Of a DNA stretch of 5,941 nt, positions 1 through 5,003 are shown piece by piece. The notes below the pieces were generated by a model. That model was not told where the DNA came from. It made no database searches and saw only the letters and a program-made list of their open reading frames with translations. The stretch is from JAAEQD01 sp964521815. Lineage in GTDB: Bacteria; Zixibacteria; MSB-5A5; UBA10806; 4484-95. Position 1 is the stretch's first letter. Each line of letters begins with the position of its first letter. The position numbers and the translations under genes were made by a program. Location of the stretch: NCBI GenBank assembly GCA_964521815.1, contig CAZFSN010000197.1, positions 1 through 5,941 of the forward strand, in the 5' to 3' direction.

Positions 1-141
1 TGGGCGTATGATTATTCCAGCGGTAGTTCTCTGGTGGAACTCGATCACTATAGCATGAGCGAAGCTACGAATGATATTGCTTACGAGGATGGTTATGTAT
101 TTTTAGCCGGCCAGACCAAGGTAAGTGTTTTTAGCTTCTAA
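1..141 (+). CDS. C-terminal tail of a probable beta-propeller (LVIVD-repeat-like) protein, 5' end outside the window
   Basis: The frame is open from base 1 and ends at TAA 139-141, giving 46 residues. The last part reads NDIAYEDGYVFLAGQTKVSV followed by FSF. The pattern of an A/D-I-A-Y segment, then G-Y-V-F-L-A-G, then a short hydrophobic strand (VSVFSF) resembles one blade of an LVIVD-type or similar beta-propeller repeat, in which 'DIAVSGNYAYVA...GLRVIDI' is typical. Such proteins are usually exported or surface-located, but the N-terminus and any signal peptide lie outside the window. The gene converges on the M20 amidohydrolase. What is seen is only the short tail; the propeller assignment is inference from pattern and the full protein could be a different repeat type. 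Confidence 0.5.
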   Translation, partial: WAYDYSSGSSLVELDHYSMSEATNDIAYEDGYVFLAGQTKVSVFSF

Positions 142-201
142 TTAAATCAAGTCCGATCCGCTATTATCAGGCTTGCATAAATTTCCAGCGAGGGCGGGAA
201 T

Positions 202-249
202 CCTTTATCGTCCCGTAAAGCGCTATCGGGATCGTCAGGAATAAAGAGG
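202..249. repeat. Imperfect palindrome in convergent spacer
   Basis: The core is TCCCG (211-215) pairing with CGGGA (227-231), with the 6-bp palindrome AGCGCT (219-224) in the middle. Outer arms CCTTTAT (202-208) and ATAAAGAGG (241-249) are also nearly complementary, with one bulged base. An upstream CGGGA (195-199) could compete for pairing with TCCCG. No T-run follows on either strand, so a terminator role is uncertain; it could also be a remnant of a dispersed element. Confidence 0.35.
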
Positions 250-254
250 CTATG

Positions 255-283
255 TTAAAAGTTGATATTAATAGATTATCAAC
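255..283 (-). terminator. Weak candidate terminator for the minus-strand M20 transcript
   Basis: GTTGATA (261-267) and TATCAAC (277-283) form a perfect 7-bp inverted repeat with a 9-nt loop. Read on the minus strand, the hairpin is followed directly by TTTTAAC (254-260), a short T-run. It lies about 120 nt beyond the M20 stop codon. The stem has only two G-C pairs, so it is a weak candidate. Confidence 0.27.
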
Positions 284-300
284 GCGCTACATGATTGGAA

Positions 301-383
301 CAGATTGCTTCGTCGCCTTTCGGGCTTCTCGCAATGAGTTCACAAATCGGTCATTGCGAGGAGCGAAGCGACGTGGCAATCTG
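301..383. repeat. Dispersed palindromic repeat ('GHCEERSDVAI' type)
   Basis: Left arm 301-336 and right arm 352-383 are imperfect reverse complements around a 15-nt loop. Perfect blocks are the outer CAGATTGC/GCAATCTG, the inner CTCGCAATG/CATTGCGAG, and a middle CGTCGC/GCGACG. The right arm contains the GAGGAGCGAAGCGACGTGGC core of a palindromic repeat known from many unrelated bacterial genomes, often mis-annotated as small proteins containing GHCEERSDVAI. It carries no gene. Here it sits between two convergent stop codons, a usual location for such elements. Its mobility mechanism is not visible: there is no transposase and no obvious target duplication. Confidence 0.8.
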
Positions 384-404
384 TTTGCCTTATGACACAG
401 CCTC

Positions 405-1616
405 TCATCCCTTAATCACTATTTTCAAACTATTTCGCTCGAAATACTCTATCACGGCCCCTGCCAGTACCGACGCGCCCAGCGGAATCGCTTTCTCGTC
501 GATTTTAAATTCCGGGTGATGCCAGGGTTTATCAGCGCCGATACTTTTATTGCGAATTCCCAGAAGGAACATCGCGCCGGGTACTTCCTGCAAGTAGCAG
601 GCAAAATCCTCCGCGCCCATTCCCGGACGGTCCTTTATCATAATCGCGTTTTTGCCGTGCATCCGATTGATCACGTTGCTTAATATATCGATTATTTCCG
701 GATTATTGCTTAAAACCGGATAGCCAACCCGGTAGTCCAGCGCTGATTTGGCTCCGAAAGTTTTGCAAATACCATCGCCGATTTTTTTGATCATATCCGG
801 CATCTTATCACCGAGCTTTTTATCCAATACGCGGGCGGTGCCATAAAGCGTGACTCTATCCGCGATTATATTACGGGCCGTGCCGCCTTCGATACGGCCG
901 ATAGTCACAATCACCGGATCAAGCGGATTGACCTGACGGGATGGTATGGTCTGCAAAGCTGTTACCAGATGAGAGGCCACGACGACCGCGTCGACCGTTT
1001 CGTGAGGCCTGGCCGCGTGCCCGGAACGACCGATGACAGTCAGGTTAAAATCATCGACCCGGGCCATCATCGGACCTTTCTTTAAGCCGATTTTGCCGAC
1101 CGGAATAGTGGGATCGACATGCAGGCCGAGTATAGCGTGAACATCGGGATTTTTCAGCGCGCCGGCGGCTATCATCGGCAAAGCTCCTCCCGGCGGCTCT
1201 TCCTCTGATGGTTGAAACAGGAATTTCACCGAACCGTTTAAATCATCTTTGAATGCCGAAAGGATTTTCGCCGCTCCCCAGACCATCGCCATGTGAGCGT
1301 CATGGCCGCAGGCGTGCATGCAGCCTTTGTTTTTAGAGGCGAAAAAATCACCGGTCTTTTCGGTGACCGGCAAAGCATCCATGTCGGAGCGGATTGCGAT
1401 GCAGGGCGATGTCTTTTTACCTTCGAGCATCGCTATTATGGATGTTCGCCACAAATCGGTGTTTACCTGCAAGCCGAGCTTTTCAAGCTGACTTGCTACT
1501 GATTTTTTGGTCTCGAATTCTAAAAGCGCGGTTTCGGGTATTTGATGAAGATGGCGCCGCATATTTATCATCTGGCCGGCGAATTTCTCGCTTAGCTTTT
1601 TAATTTTGTCATACAT
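405..1616 (-). CDS. M20D-family metallo-amidohydrolase (N-acyl-amino-acid / hippurate hydrolase-like)
   Basis: The 403-residue protein matches the usual length of M20D peptidases, which hydrolyse the amide bond of N-acyl amino acids, hippurate or related conjugates with a two-metal centre, normally in the cytoplasm. Motifs in order: RRHLHQIPE (20-28), IRSDMDALPV (75-84), MHACGHDAHMAM (100-111), FQPSEEEPPGGA (134-145), GLHV (164-167), GRSGHAARPHETVD (196-209) in the dimerisation domain, GTARNIIAD (245-253), MGAEDF (333-338) and WHHPEF (365-370). Expected metal ligands Cys103, His105, Glu139, His166 and a C-terminal His (366 or 367) are all present, with Glu138 or Glu139 as the family's catalytic base region. 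There is no signal peptide. The ATG (1616-1614) has a good Shine-Dalgarno, AAAGGAG on the minus strand, 8 nt upstream. It lies 114 bp downstream of the radical SAM gene on the same strand and could share its transcript. The substrate cannot be read from sequence; a diaminopimelate or indole-acetyl-amino-acid hydrolase remains possible. Confidence 0.93.
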   Translation of the reverse strand: MYDKIKKLSEKFAGQMINMRRHLHQIPETALLEFETKKSVASQLEKLGLQVNTDLWRTSIIAMLEGKKTSPCIAIRSDMDALPVTEKTGDFFASKNKGCMHACGHDAHMAMVWGAAKILSAFKDDLNGSVKFLFQPSEEEPPGGALPMIAAGALKNPDVHAILGLHVDPTIPVGKIGLKKGPMMARVDDFNLTVIGRSGHAARPHETVDAVVVASHLVTALQTIPSRQVNPLDPVIVTIGRIEGGTARNIIADRVTLYGTARVLDKKLGDKMPDMIKKIGDGICKTFGAKSALDYRVGYPVLSNNPEIIDILSNVINRMHGKNAIMIKDRPGMGAEDFACYLQEVPGAMFLLGIRNKSIGADKPWHHPEFKIDEKAIPLGASVLAGAVIEYFERNSLKIVIKG

Positions 1617-1624
1617 TGAAAAAG

Positions 1625-1631
1625 CTCCTTT
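1625..1631 (-). promoter_or_regulatory. Shine-Dalgarno of the M20 amidohydrolase gene
   Basis: The minus strand reads AAAGGAG, 8 nt before the ATG at 1616-1614. It supports this start and contrasts with the radical SAM gene upstream, which has no recognisable ribosome binding site. Confidence 0.75.
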
Positions 1632-1730
1632 GTCCGGTCAATTGTAATTCCTGTTTCAACTCTAAAACCGATTTTATTTATATCTGATGATAATCCGGAG
1701 AAATAAAAAATCAAATAAAACATGGAAGAG

Positions 1731-2627
1731 TTATTGGCTGATCCCATATACCTGTCTGGGGCAGAGATATTCCGGAAATTGATCGATTAACTTCTTACGA
1801 ATCAAATAGCAGAGATGACATTCGCTTACATAGCTGTCGCCCTCGGGTAAGCCATATACCCGGGCTAGTTCGGCCGGACCGCCTTTTAGTAGCGGGCCGA
1901 TAATCGGGTGTTTACGCGGTTCGTATTCAGCCATAATTTGAGCCAGCGGTTTTTTCCAGATATTGCCGATAGACAGACCCTGACAGACCATCACCTCACC
2001 GAATGGATCGAGATGGACCCGGCCCGGGTCTTCAAGATTCTCTTGCGTGCATTCGGTGAAACAATCGAATTTGCGACGCGGCAGACCCTTCGTAAGCTTA
2101 TCCACGGCACGGCCTTTAAAAACGACATCGCCGCCGATAACCGGCTCACCTTTTCGACCTTTGCCTTTTATCACGACCACCGGCTTGCTGATACAAATAG
2201 AGTCCGCCGGCATCCCGAGTTTTTTCGCGACTTTATAAGCAATCGTAGCAGGGCTACTTTCGGGATCATCACTGTGAAATTCATCGTTTGATACCGATAA
2301 ATCATCGATACCTATTTCAACCAGCGGCCCCAGCCATAATTCGGCGTCGCGTTCGGAATTGGCCCAGTAACAGTTAGTGACAATAGAACGTCTCAGATTC
2401 AGTTTCTTGGCCACGCGAAGTGTTTCCAACATTAGCGGATAGAATAGAAACGGCTCGCCGCCTTCGATACAGATCGATCCGATACCGGCCTCAATACCCT
2501 GTACTATGGCTTTTTCAACTTGTTCAATGGTAAAAGTACCCTCCATATTCGACCCGCAATACAAGAAACAGTGATCGCATTCGTAGAGACATTTGTAAGT
2601 TAAAAGAAAATGCAAGCCTTTCAACAT
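1731..2627 (-). CDS. Radical SAM enzyme with SPASM-like C-terminal cysteines, substrate unknown
   Basis: The 298-residue protein has the radical SAM [4Fe-4S] motif CX3CX2C at Cys13, Cys17 and Cys20 (KCLYECDHC), followed by an extra Cys24, and the SAM-binding GGEP at 56-59 (IEGGEPFLF). The N-terminal TIM-barrel part continues to about residue 185. The C-terminal part has Cys189 and Cys193, then DPFGEVMVC (GX4C, Cys215), ECHLC (Cys270, Cys273) and LCPRQ (Cys289). This spacing is like a SPASM or twitch domain binding auxiliary iron-sulfur clusters, as in peptide-modifying enzymes and anaerobic sulfatase maturases. The reaction is not evident: no precursor peptide or obvious partner is visible beside it. 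The ATG at 2627 is the only ATG, GTG or TTG between the upstream in-frame stop and codon 2, so the start is well constrained although no Shine-Dalgarno precedes it. The M20 amidohydrolase follows on the same strand. The fold assignment is secure; function is open. Confidence 0.88.
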   Translation of the reverse strand: MLKGLHFLLTYKCLYECDHCFLYCGSNMEGTFTIEQVEKAIVQGIEAGIGSICIEGGEPFLFYPLMLETLRVAKKLNLRRSIVTNCYWANSERDAELWLGPLVEIGIDDLSVSNDEFHSDDPESSPATIAYKVAKKLGMPADSICISKPVVVIKGKGRKGEPVIGGDVVFKGRAVDKLTKGLPRRKFDCFTECTQENLEDPGRVHLDPFGEVMVCQGLSIGNIWKKPLAQIMAEYEPRKHPIIGPLLKGGPAELARVYGLPEGDSYVSECHLCYLIRKKLIDQFPEYLCPRQVYGISQ

Positions 2628-2633
2628 AGCGCT

Positions 2634-2662
2634 AAAATAAATAATTTCCGATGAAAAGGCAA
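2634..2662 (-). promoter_or_regulatory. Candidate promoter of the radical SAM gene, placed for a leaderless transcript
   Basis: On the minus strand TTGCCT (2662-2657) and TATTTT (2639-2634) are separated by 17 bp. The -10-like box ends 6 nt before the ATG, so transcription would start at or next to the start codon. This fits the absence of a Shine-Dalgarno. Each hexamer matches the sigma-70 consensus at 4 of 6 positions only, in AT-rich DNA, so chance is a real alternative. Confidence 0.3.
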
Positions 2663-2668
2663 ATGATA

Positions 2669-2744
2669 ATCCAACAAGAGTTTCCCCGTATTTTTATCCA
2701 ATTTGTAGGTTGGATTCCAAAATGAGAGAAGCAAACGAGGAAAC
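2669..2744. repeat. Nested inverted repeats in divergent spacer
   Basis: ATCCAAC (2669-2675) pairs perfectly with GTTGGAT (2709-2715). An inner ATCCAA (2696-2701) can pair with the same right arm, and GTTTCC (2680-2685) pairs with GGAAAC (2739-2744). The piece TTTGTAGGTTGGATT resembles the end of common dispersed 'GTAGGTTGG' palindromic repeats, so this may be a decayed copy. A role as a regulator site between the two divergent genes is an alternative. The fold is not continuous enough to call an RNA element. Confidence 0.3.
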
Positions 2745-2816
2745 CCGGCACTTTTCTTATTTTTTCCTTCTTACTCTGCCGATTATGCAATCGTAGACTA
2801 TAAATATTTCATTCGG

Positions 2817-2888
2817 TTGCGTCGCAAAATTGGTTTATTATTATTCATCAACAAAGGATTTGACGTCGTTTAGATAAAAGCATAACTT
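2817..2888 (+). promoter_or_regulatory. Candidate promoter region of gcvT
   Basis: Two weak sigma-70-like arrangements can be seen. TTGCGT (2817-2822) lies 16 bp before TATTAT (2839-2844, 5 of 6 to the -10 consensus). TTGACG (2860-2865, 5 of 6 to the -35 consensus) lies 17 bp before TAACTT (2883-2888, a poor -10). Either would give a leader of a few tens of bases before the start codon. The conserved core of a glycine riboswitch was looked for and not seen. Confidence 0.3.
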
Positions 2889-2907
2889 ACGATTTCAAAA
2901 ATTATTC

Positions 2908-2913
2908 AGGAGG
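2908..2913 (+). promoter_or_regulatory. Shine-Dalgarno AGGAGG deciding the gcvT start
   Basis: A perfect AGGAGG is followed by two in-frame ATG codons at 2915 and 2918. The first is only 1 nt away, too close for normal initiation. The second is 4 nt away, short but workable, so the start is placed at 2918. Confidence 0.75.
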
Positions 2914-2917
2914 AATG

Positions 2918-4006
2918 ATGTCTGAGAAAAAGACGCCTTTTTACGATATTCACCGGCAACTCAATGCCAAGATAGTTCCGTTTGCCGGATATCTCATGCC
3001 GGTCATGTACGATTCCATCAACGCCGAACATCTGCGCGTCCGGTCAAAAGTCGGTATGTTCGATATTTCGCATATGGGAGAATTCACGGTCACCGGCCCC
3101 GGCGCGAAAGATTTTGTCCAGAAATTTGTGACCAACGATATCAACAAGCTAACTGAAAACCAGATAATGTACACTTGCATGTGTTACGAAGACGGCGGTA
3201 TAGTCGATGATCTTCTGGTATATAATCTTAAAGATCATATTTTGCTCGTAGTTAATGGCTCCAATATAGATAAGGATTTCGCCCATATTCAAAAATACGC
3301 TCCAAACAATATCGAGTTGGTCAATCGCTCCGATGAGATCGCTTTAATCGCCGTCCAGGGGCCTTTAAGCCAGGCCGTACTGGGACGTTTGACCGATTAC
3401 CCGCTTGATAATCTTAAGTATTACAACGCTGATTACGCCAAAATTGCCGGCGAAAATCTGCTCTTTTCACGCACCGGCTATACCGGAGAGGATGGTTTTG
3501 AAATTTATATCCCGTCATCTAAAGCGGTTAAAATCTGGGAGCCTATTTATAGGATAATCAACGAATTAGGCGGAAGCCCAATCGGCCTGGGTGCCCGCGA
3601 TTCGCTTCGCCTGGAAATGAAATTCGCGCTTTATGGCAATGATATTTCTGCCACGACCAATCCGCTTGAGGCCGGTTTGGGCTGGGTAGTCAAACTCGAT
3701 AAGGGCGATTTCATCGGCCGTGAAGCTATTAATCGAGTGAAAGAACAGGGACTTTCCAGGAAATTAATCGGTTTTGAGGTCGACGGTAAAGCCTTCCCCC
3801 GTCAGCATTATCTGATTTCCCATGATAATCGGCAGATCGGAGAGGTGACCTCCGGCGTATTTTCGCCATCCCTGCAAAAAGGTATAGGCATGGGCTATGT
3901 CGAAATAGATTACTCCAGGCCCGGATCGACATTCGAGGTCGAAATCAGAGGGAAGAAACTGCCGGCTACGGTTGTTAAGCCGCCATTTTATAAACGAAAC
4001 AATTAA
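2918..4006 (+). CDS. gcvT: Aminomethyltransferase (glycine cleavage system T-protein)
   Basis: GcvT transfers the methylene group from aminomethyl-lipoyl H-protein to tetrahydrofolate, releasing ammonia and giving 5,10-methylene-THF, in the cytoplasm. The protein is 362 residues from the ATG at 2918 (363 from 2915), the normal family length. Motifs, numbered from 2918: FDISHMGEF (48-56), the folate-site loop GGIVDDLLVY (93-102) with the conserved aspartate pair 97-98, RTGYTGEDGFEIY (185-197), GLGARDSLRLEMKFALYGND (223-242), then the C-terminal barrel with NPLEAGLGW, GEVTSGVFSPSLQKGIGMGY and a normal C-terminus. No residue of the recognised motifs is missing. The gene stands alone: neither gcvH nor gcvP lies within the roughly 1.9 kb downstream or 2.9 kb upstream. 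The ComB-like gene starts 67 bp after its stop with no terminator visible between them, so the two are probably co-transcribed. Confidence 0.97.
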   Translation: MSEKKTPFYDIHRQLNAKIVPFAGYLMPVMYDSINAEHLRVRSKVGMFDISHMGEFTVTGPGAKDFVQKFVTNDINKLTENQIMYTCMCYEDGGIVDDLLVYNLKDHILLVVNGSNIDKDFAHIQKYAPNNIELVNRSDEIALIAVQGPLSQAVLGRLTDYPLDNLKYYNADYAKIAGENLLFSRTGYTGEDGFEIYIPSSKAVKIWEPIYRIINELGGSPIGLGARDSLRLEMKFALYGNDISATTNPLEAGLGWVVKLDKGDFIGREAINRVKEQGLSRKLIGFEVDGKAFPRQHYLISHDNRQIGEVTSGVFSPSLQKGIGMGYVEIDYSRPGSTFEVEIRGKKLPATVVKPPFYKRNN

Positions 4007-4060
4007 CATCACTATTATTCATAAGGCACCGCCCGATACCGATACTCTTTTTAGATAATT

Positions 4061-4066
4061 GGGGGA
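4061..4066 (+). promoter_or_regulatory. Shine-Dalgarno deciding the ComB-like start
   Basis: GGGGGA lies 7 nt before the ATG at 4074. A longer reading that starts at the TTG at 4059 would bury this site inside the coding region, so the ATG is preferred. A GTG directly before the ATG (4071-4073) is a minor alternative. Confidence 0.6.
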
Positions 4067-4073
4067 ATCGGTG

Positions 4074-4829
4074 ATGGATATACTGACATTTTTCACGCCT
4101 GCCGAGATGGCCGGGCAGAAGCTTACAGCCGATACAGTAATAGTAATCGATGTCCTGTTGGGCACGACCACAATTTCAGCGGCTCTAAAAGCCGGCGCAT
4201 CCGAAGTTATTACGGTGAGCGAAGTCGATGAAGCTGTTAAACTGGCCGACGAATTAGGCCGTAAAAATACTCTGATAGGAGGAAATCAGGGTATTAGTGA
4301 AATTAGCGGATTCGACATAAATGATTCTCCGGGCGAATATTCCTTAAATAAAATCCAGCGCAAAAACCTGGTTTACTGTTCGCCGGATATTGCCGGGGCT
4401 GTCACAGCCGCCCGGCTCGCGGGTAGAGTATTACTCGGCAGTTTCAATAACATGCAGGCAGTTCTCCAGAGCGCCGGTTCCCCTTCGACATTGCATATTT
4501 TATGCGCCGGGAAAGACGGGCGTTTTTCGTTAGAGGACGCTGTCTGCGCCGGGATGTTTATCCAGCAAATACTTAATAAAACTGAAGTAGATTTCAGCTT
4601 AAATGACGCGTCATCCACCGCCAGATATCTCTATTACCGTCATCATCGGAATATCCTCAGCATGTTGACGCAATCATCCTATGGCAGTTACCTGAGTCGA
4701 CTTGGAAGGTATAAAGATATTGAATATGCCGGGATGATAAATATCGCTAATATCGTACCGGAATTATCGCCGGATAAGAGTCATTTTGCCCCGACTGTCA
4801 AGTTGGAAAAGATCCTTCAAAATTACTAA
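4074..4829 (+). CDS. Divergent ComB / 2-phosphosulfolactate phosphatase-family protein
   Basis: The 251-residue protein (256 if a TTG at 4059 is used) aligns along its whole length with the ComB family, whose characterised member hydrolyses 2-phosphosulfolactate to sulfolactate in coenzyme M synthesis. Family landmarks, numbered from the ATG: VIVIDVLLGTTTI (22-34), SGFDINDSP (78-86), LLGSFNNMQAV (120-130), HILCAGKDGRFSLEDAVCAG (141-160), then LNDASSTARYLY, the counterpart of the family's LTDAATTAQYVY region, and a typical IVPEL end. Three normally conserved polar motifs are altered: Arg of DxLRAT is Leu29, Glu-Arg of GGER is Asn71-Gln72, and TNGTR is replaced by PDIAG (104-108). These comparisons rest on my memory of family sequences. 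The fold assignment is good but the phosphatase activity is doubtful, so no symbol is given. No other coenzyme M or sulfolactate gene is in view. It follows gcvT by 67 bp and has no signal peptide. Confidence 0.78.
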   Translation: MDILTFFTPAEMAGQKLTADTVIVIDVLLGTTTISAALKAGASEVITVSEVDEAVKLADELGRKNTLIGGNQGISEISGFDINDSPGEYSLNKIQRKNLVYCSPDIAGAVTAARLAGRVLLGSFNNMQAVLQSAGSPSTLHILCAGKDGRFSLEDAVCAGMFIQQILNKTEVDFSLNDASSTARYLYYRHHRNILSMLTQSSYGSYLSRLGRYKDIEYAGMINIANIVPELSPDKSHFAPTVKLEKILQNY

Positions 4830-4931
4830 TTATCTAAATTGACAACAATATTAAATATTTTCGCGTGCTGACGGGTCGTAAGCTGAAAGCCGTGGTCTGA
4901 TAGCCATTTCAAATAAATGACTTTATCAAAT

Positions 4932-4983
4932 TTGCTTTGGTTTTGGCATTAGATTATATTACTTTTAGAAATATGGTTATAAT
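4932..4983 (+). promoter_or_regulatory. Candidate promoter region of the YchF-like gene
   Basis: The 174-bp AT-rich spacer 4830-5003 holds several overlapping sigma-70-like boxes: TTGCTT (4932-4937) 17 bp before TATATT (4955-4960); TTGGCA (4943-4948, 5 of 6) 17 bp before TAGAAA (4966-4971); and a perfect TATAAT (4978-4983) without a good -35 at the right distance. The first two give the most reasonable leader lengths. No convincing terminator for the preceding gene was found in 4830-4930. Confidence 0.4.
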
Positions 4984-5003
4984 GGTAGAAGGATGATGAT
5001 CAG

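Larger units (their letters stand above)
142..404. other. Convergent intergenic spacer rich in palindromes
   Basis: This 263-bp spacer lies between the stop of the left-edge gene (+) and the stop of the M20 gene (-). No coding region is supported in it. It holds three separate inverted-repeat structures, listed individually: an imperfect palindrome around 202-249, an AT-rich 7-bp stem at 261-283 and a dispersed-type palindromic repeat at 301-383. None has a strong T-tract of the classical intrinsic terminator kind, although both flanking genes should end transcription here. Confidence 0.6.

Noticed and set aside
295..519. Open frame of 74 codons on + that includes GHCEERSDVAI
   Set aside because: It is a translation of the palindromic repeat running into the antisense of the M20 gene, a well-known kind of spurious small protein.
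1908..2291. 127-codon open frame on + inside the radical SAM gene
   Set aside because: It is antisense to a gene with clear radical SAM motifs, shows no recognisable domain and has no supported start signal.
2696..2715. ATCCAA/TTGGAT hairpin as a terminator
   Set aside because: It lies upstream of both divergent genes and has no T-run after it on either strand.
2628..2914. Glycine riboswitch upstream of gcvT
   Set aside because: The conserved aptamer core was looked for (a GCCGAAGG-type junction with tandem arrangement) and not seen. The GAGAGAAGCAAACGAGG stretch is only superficially similar.
4059..4073. TTG start giving a 5-residue longer ComB-like protein
   Set aside because: The GGGGGA ribosome binding site lies inside this extension at a good distance from the ATG at 4074, and the family N-terminus matches the shorter form.
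4830..4930. Intrinsic terminator after the ComB-like gene
   Set aside because: Only short AT-rich or 3-4 bp stems are present, with no GC-rich stem followed by a T-run.
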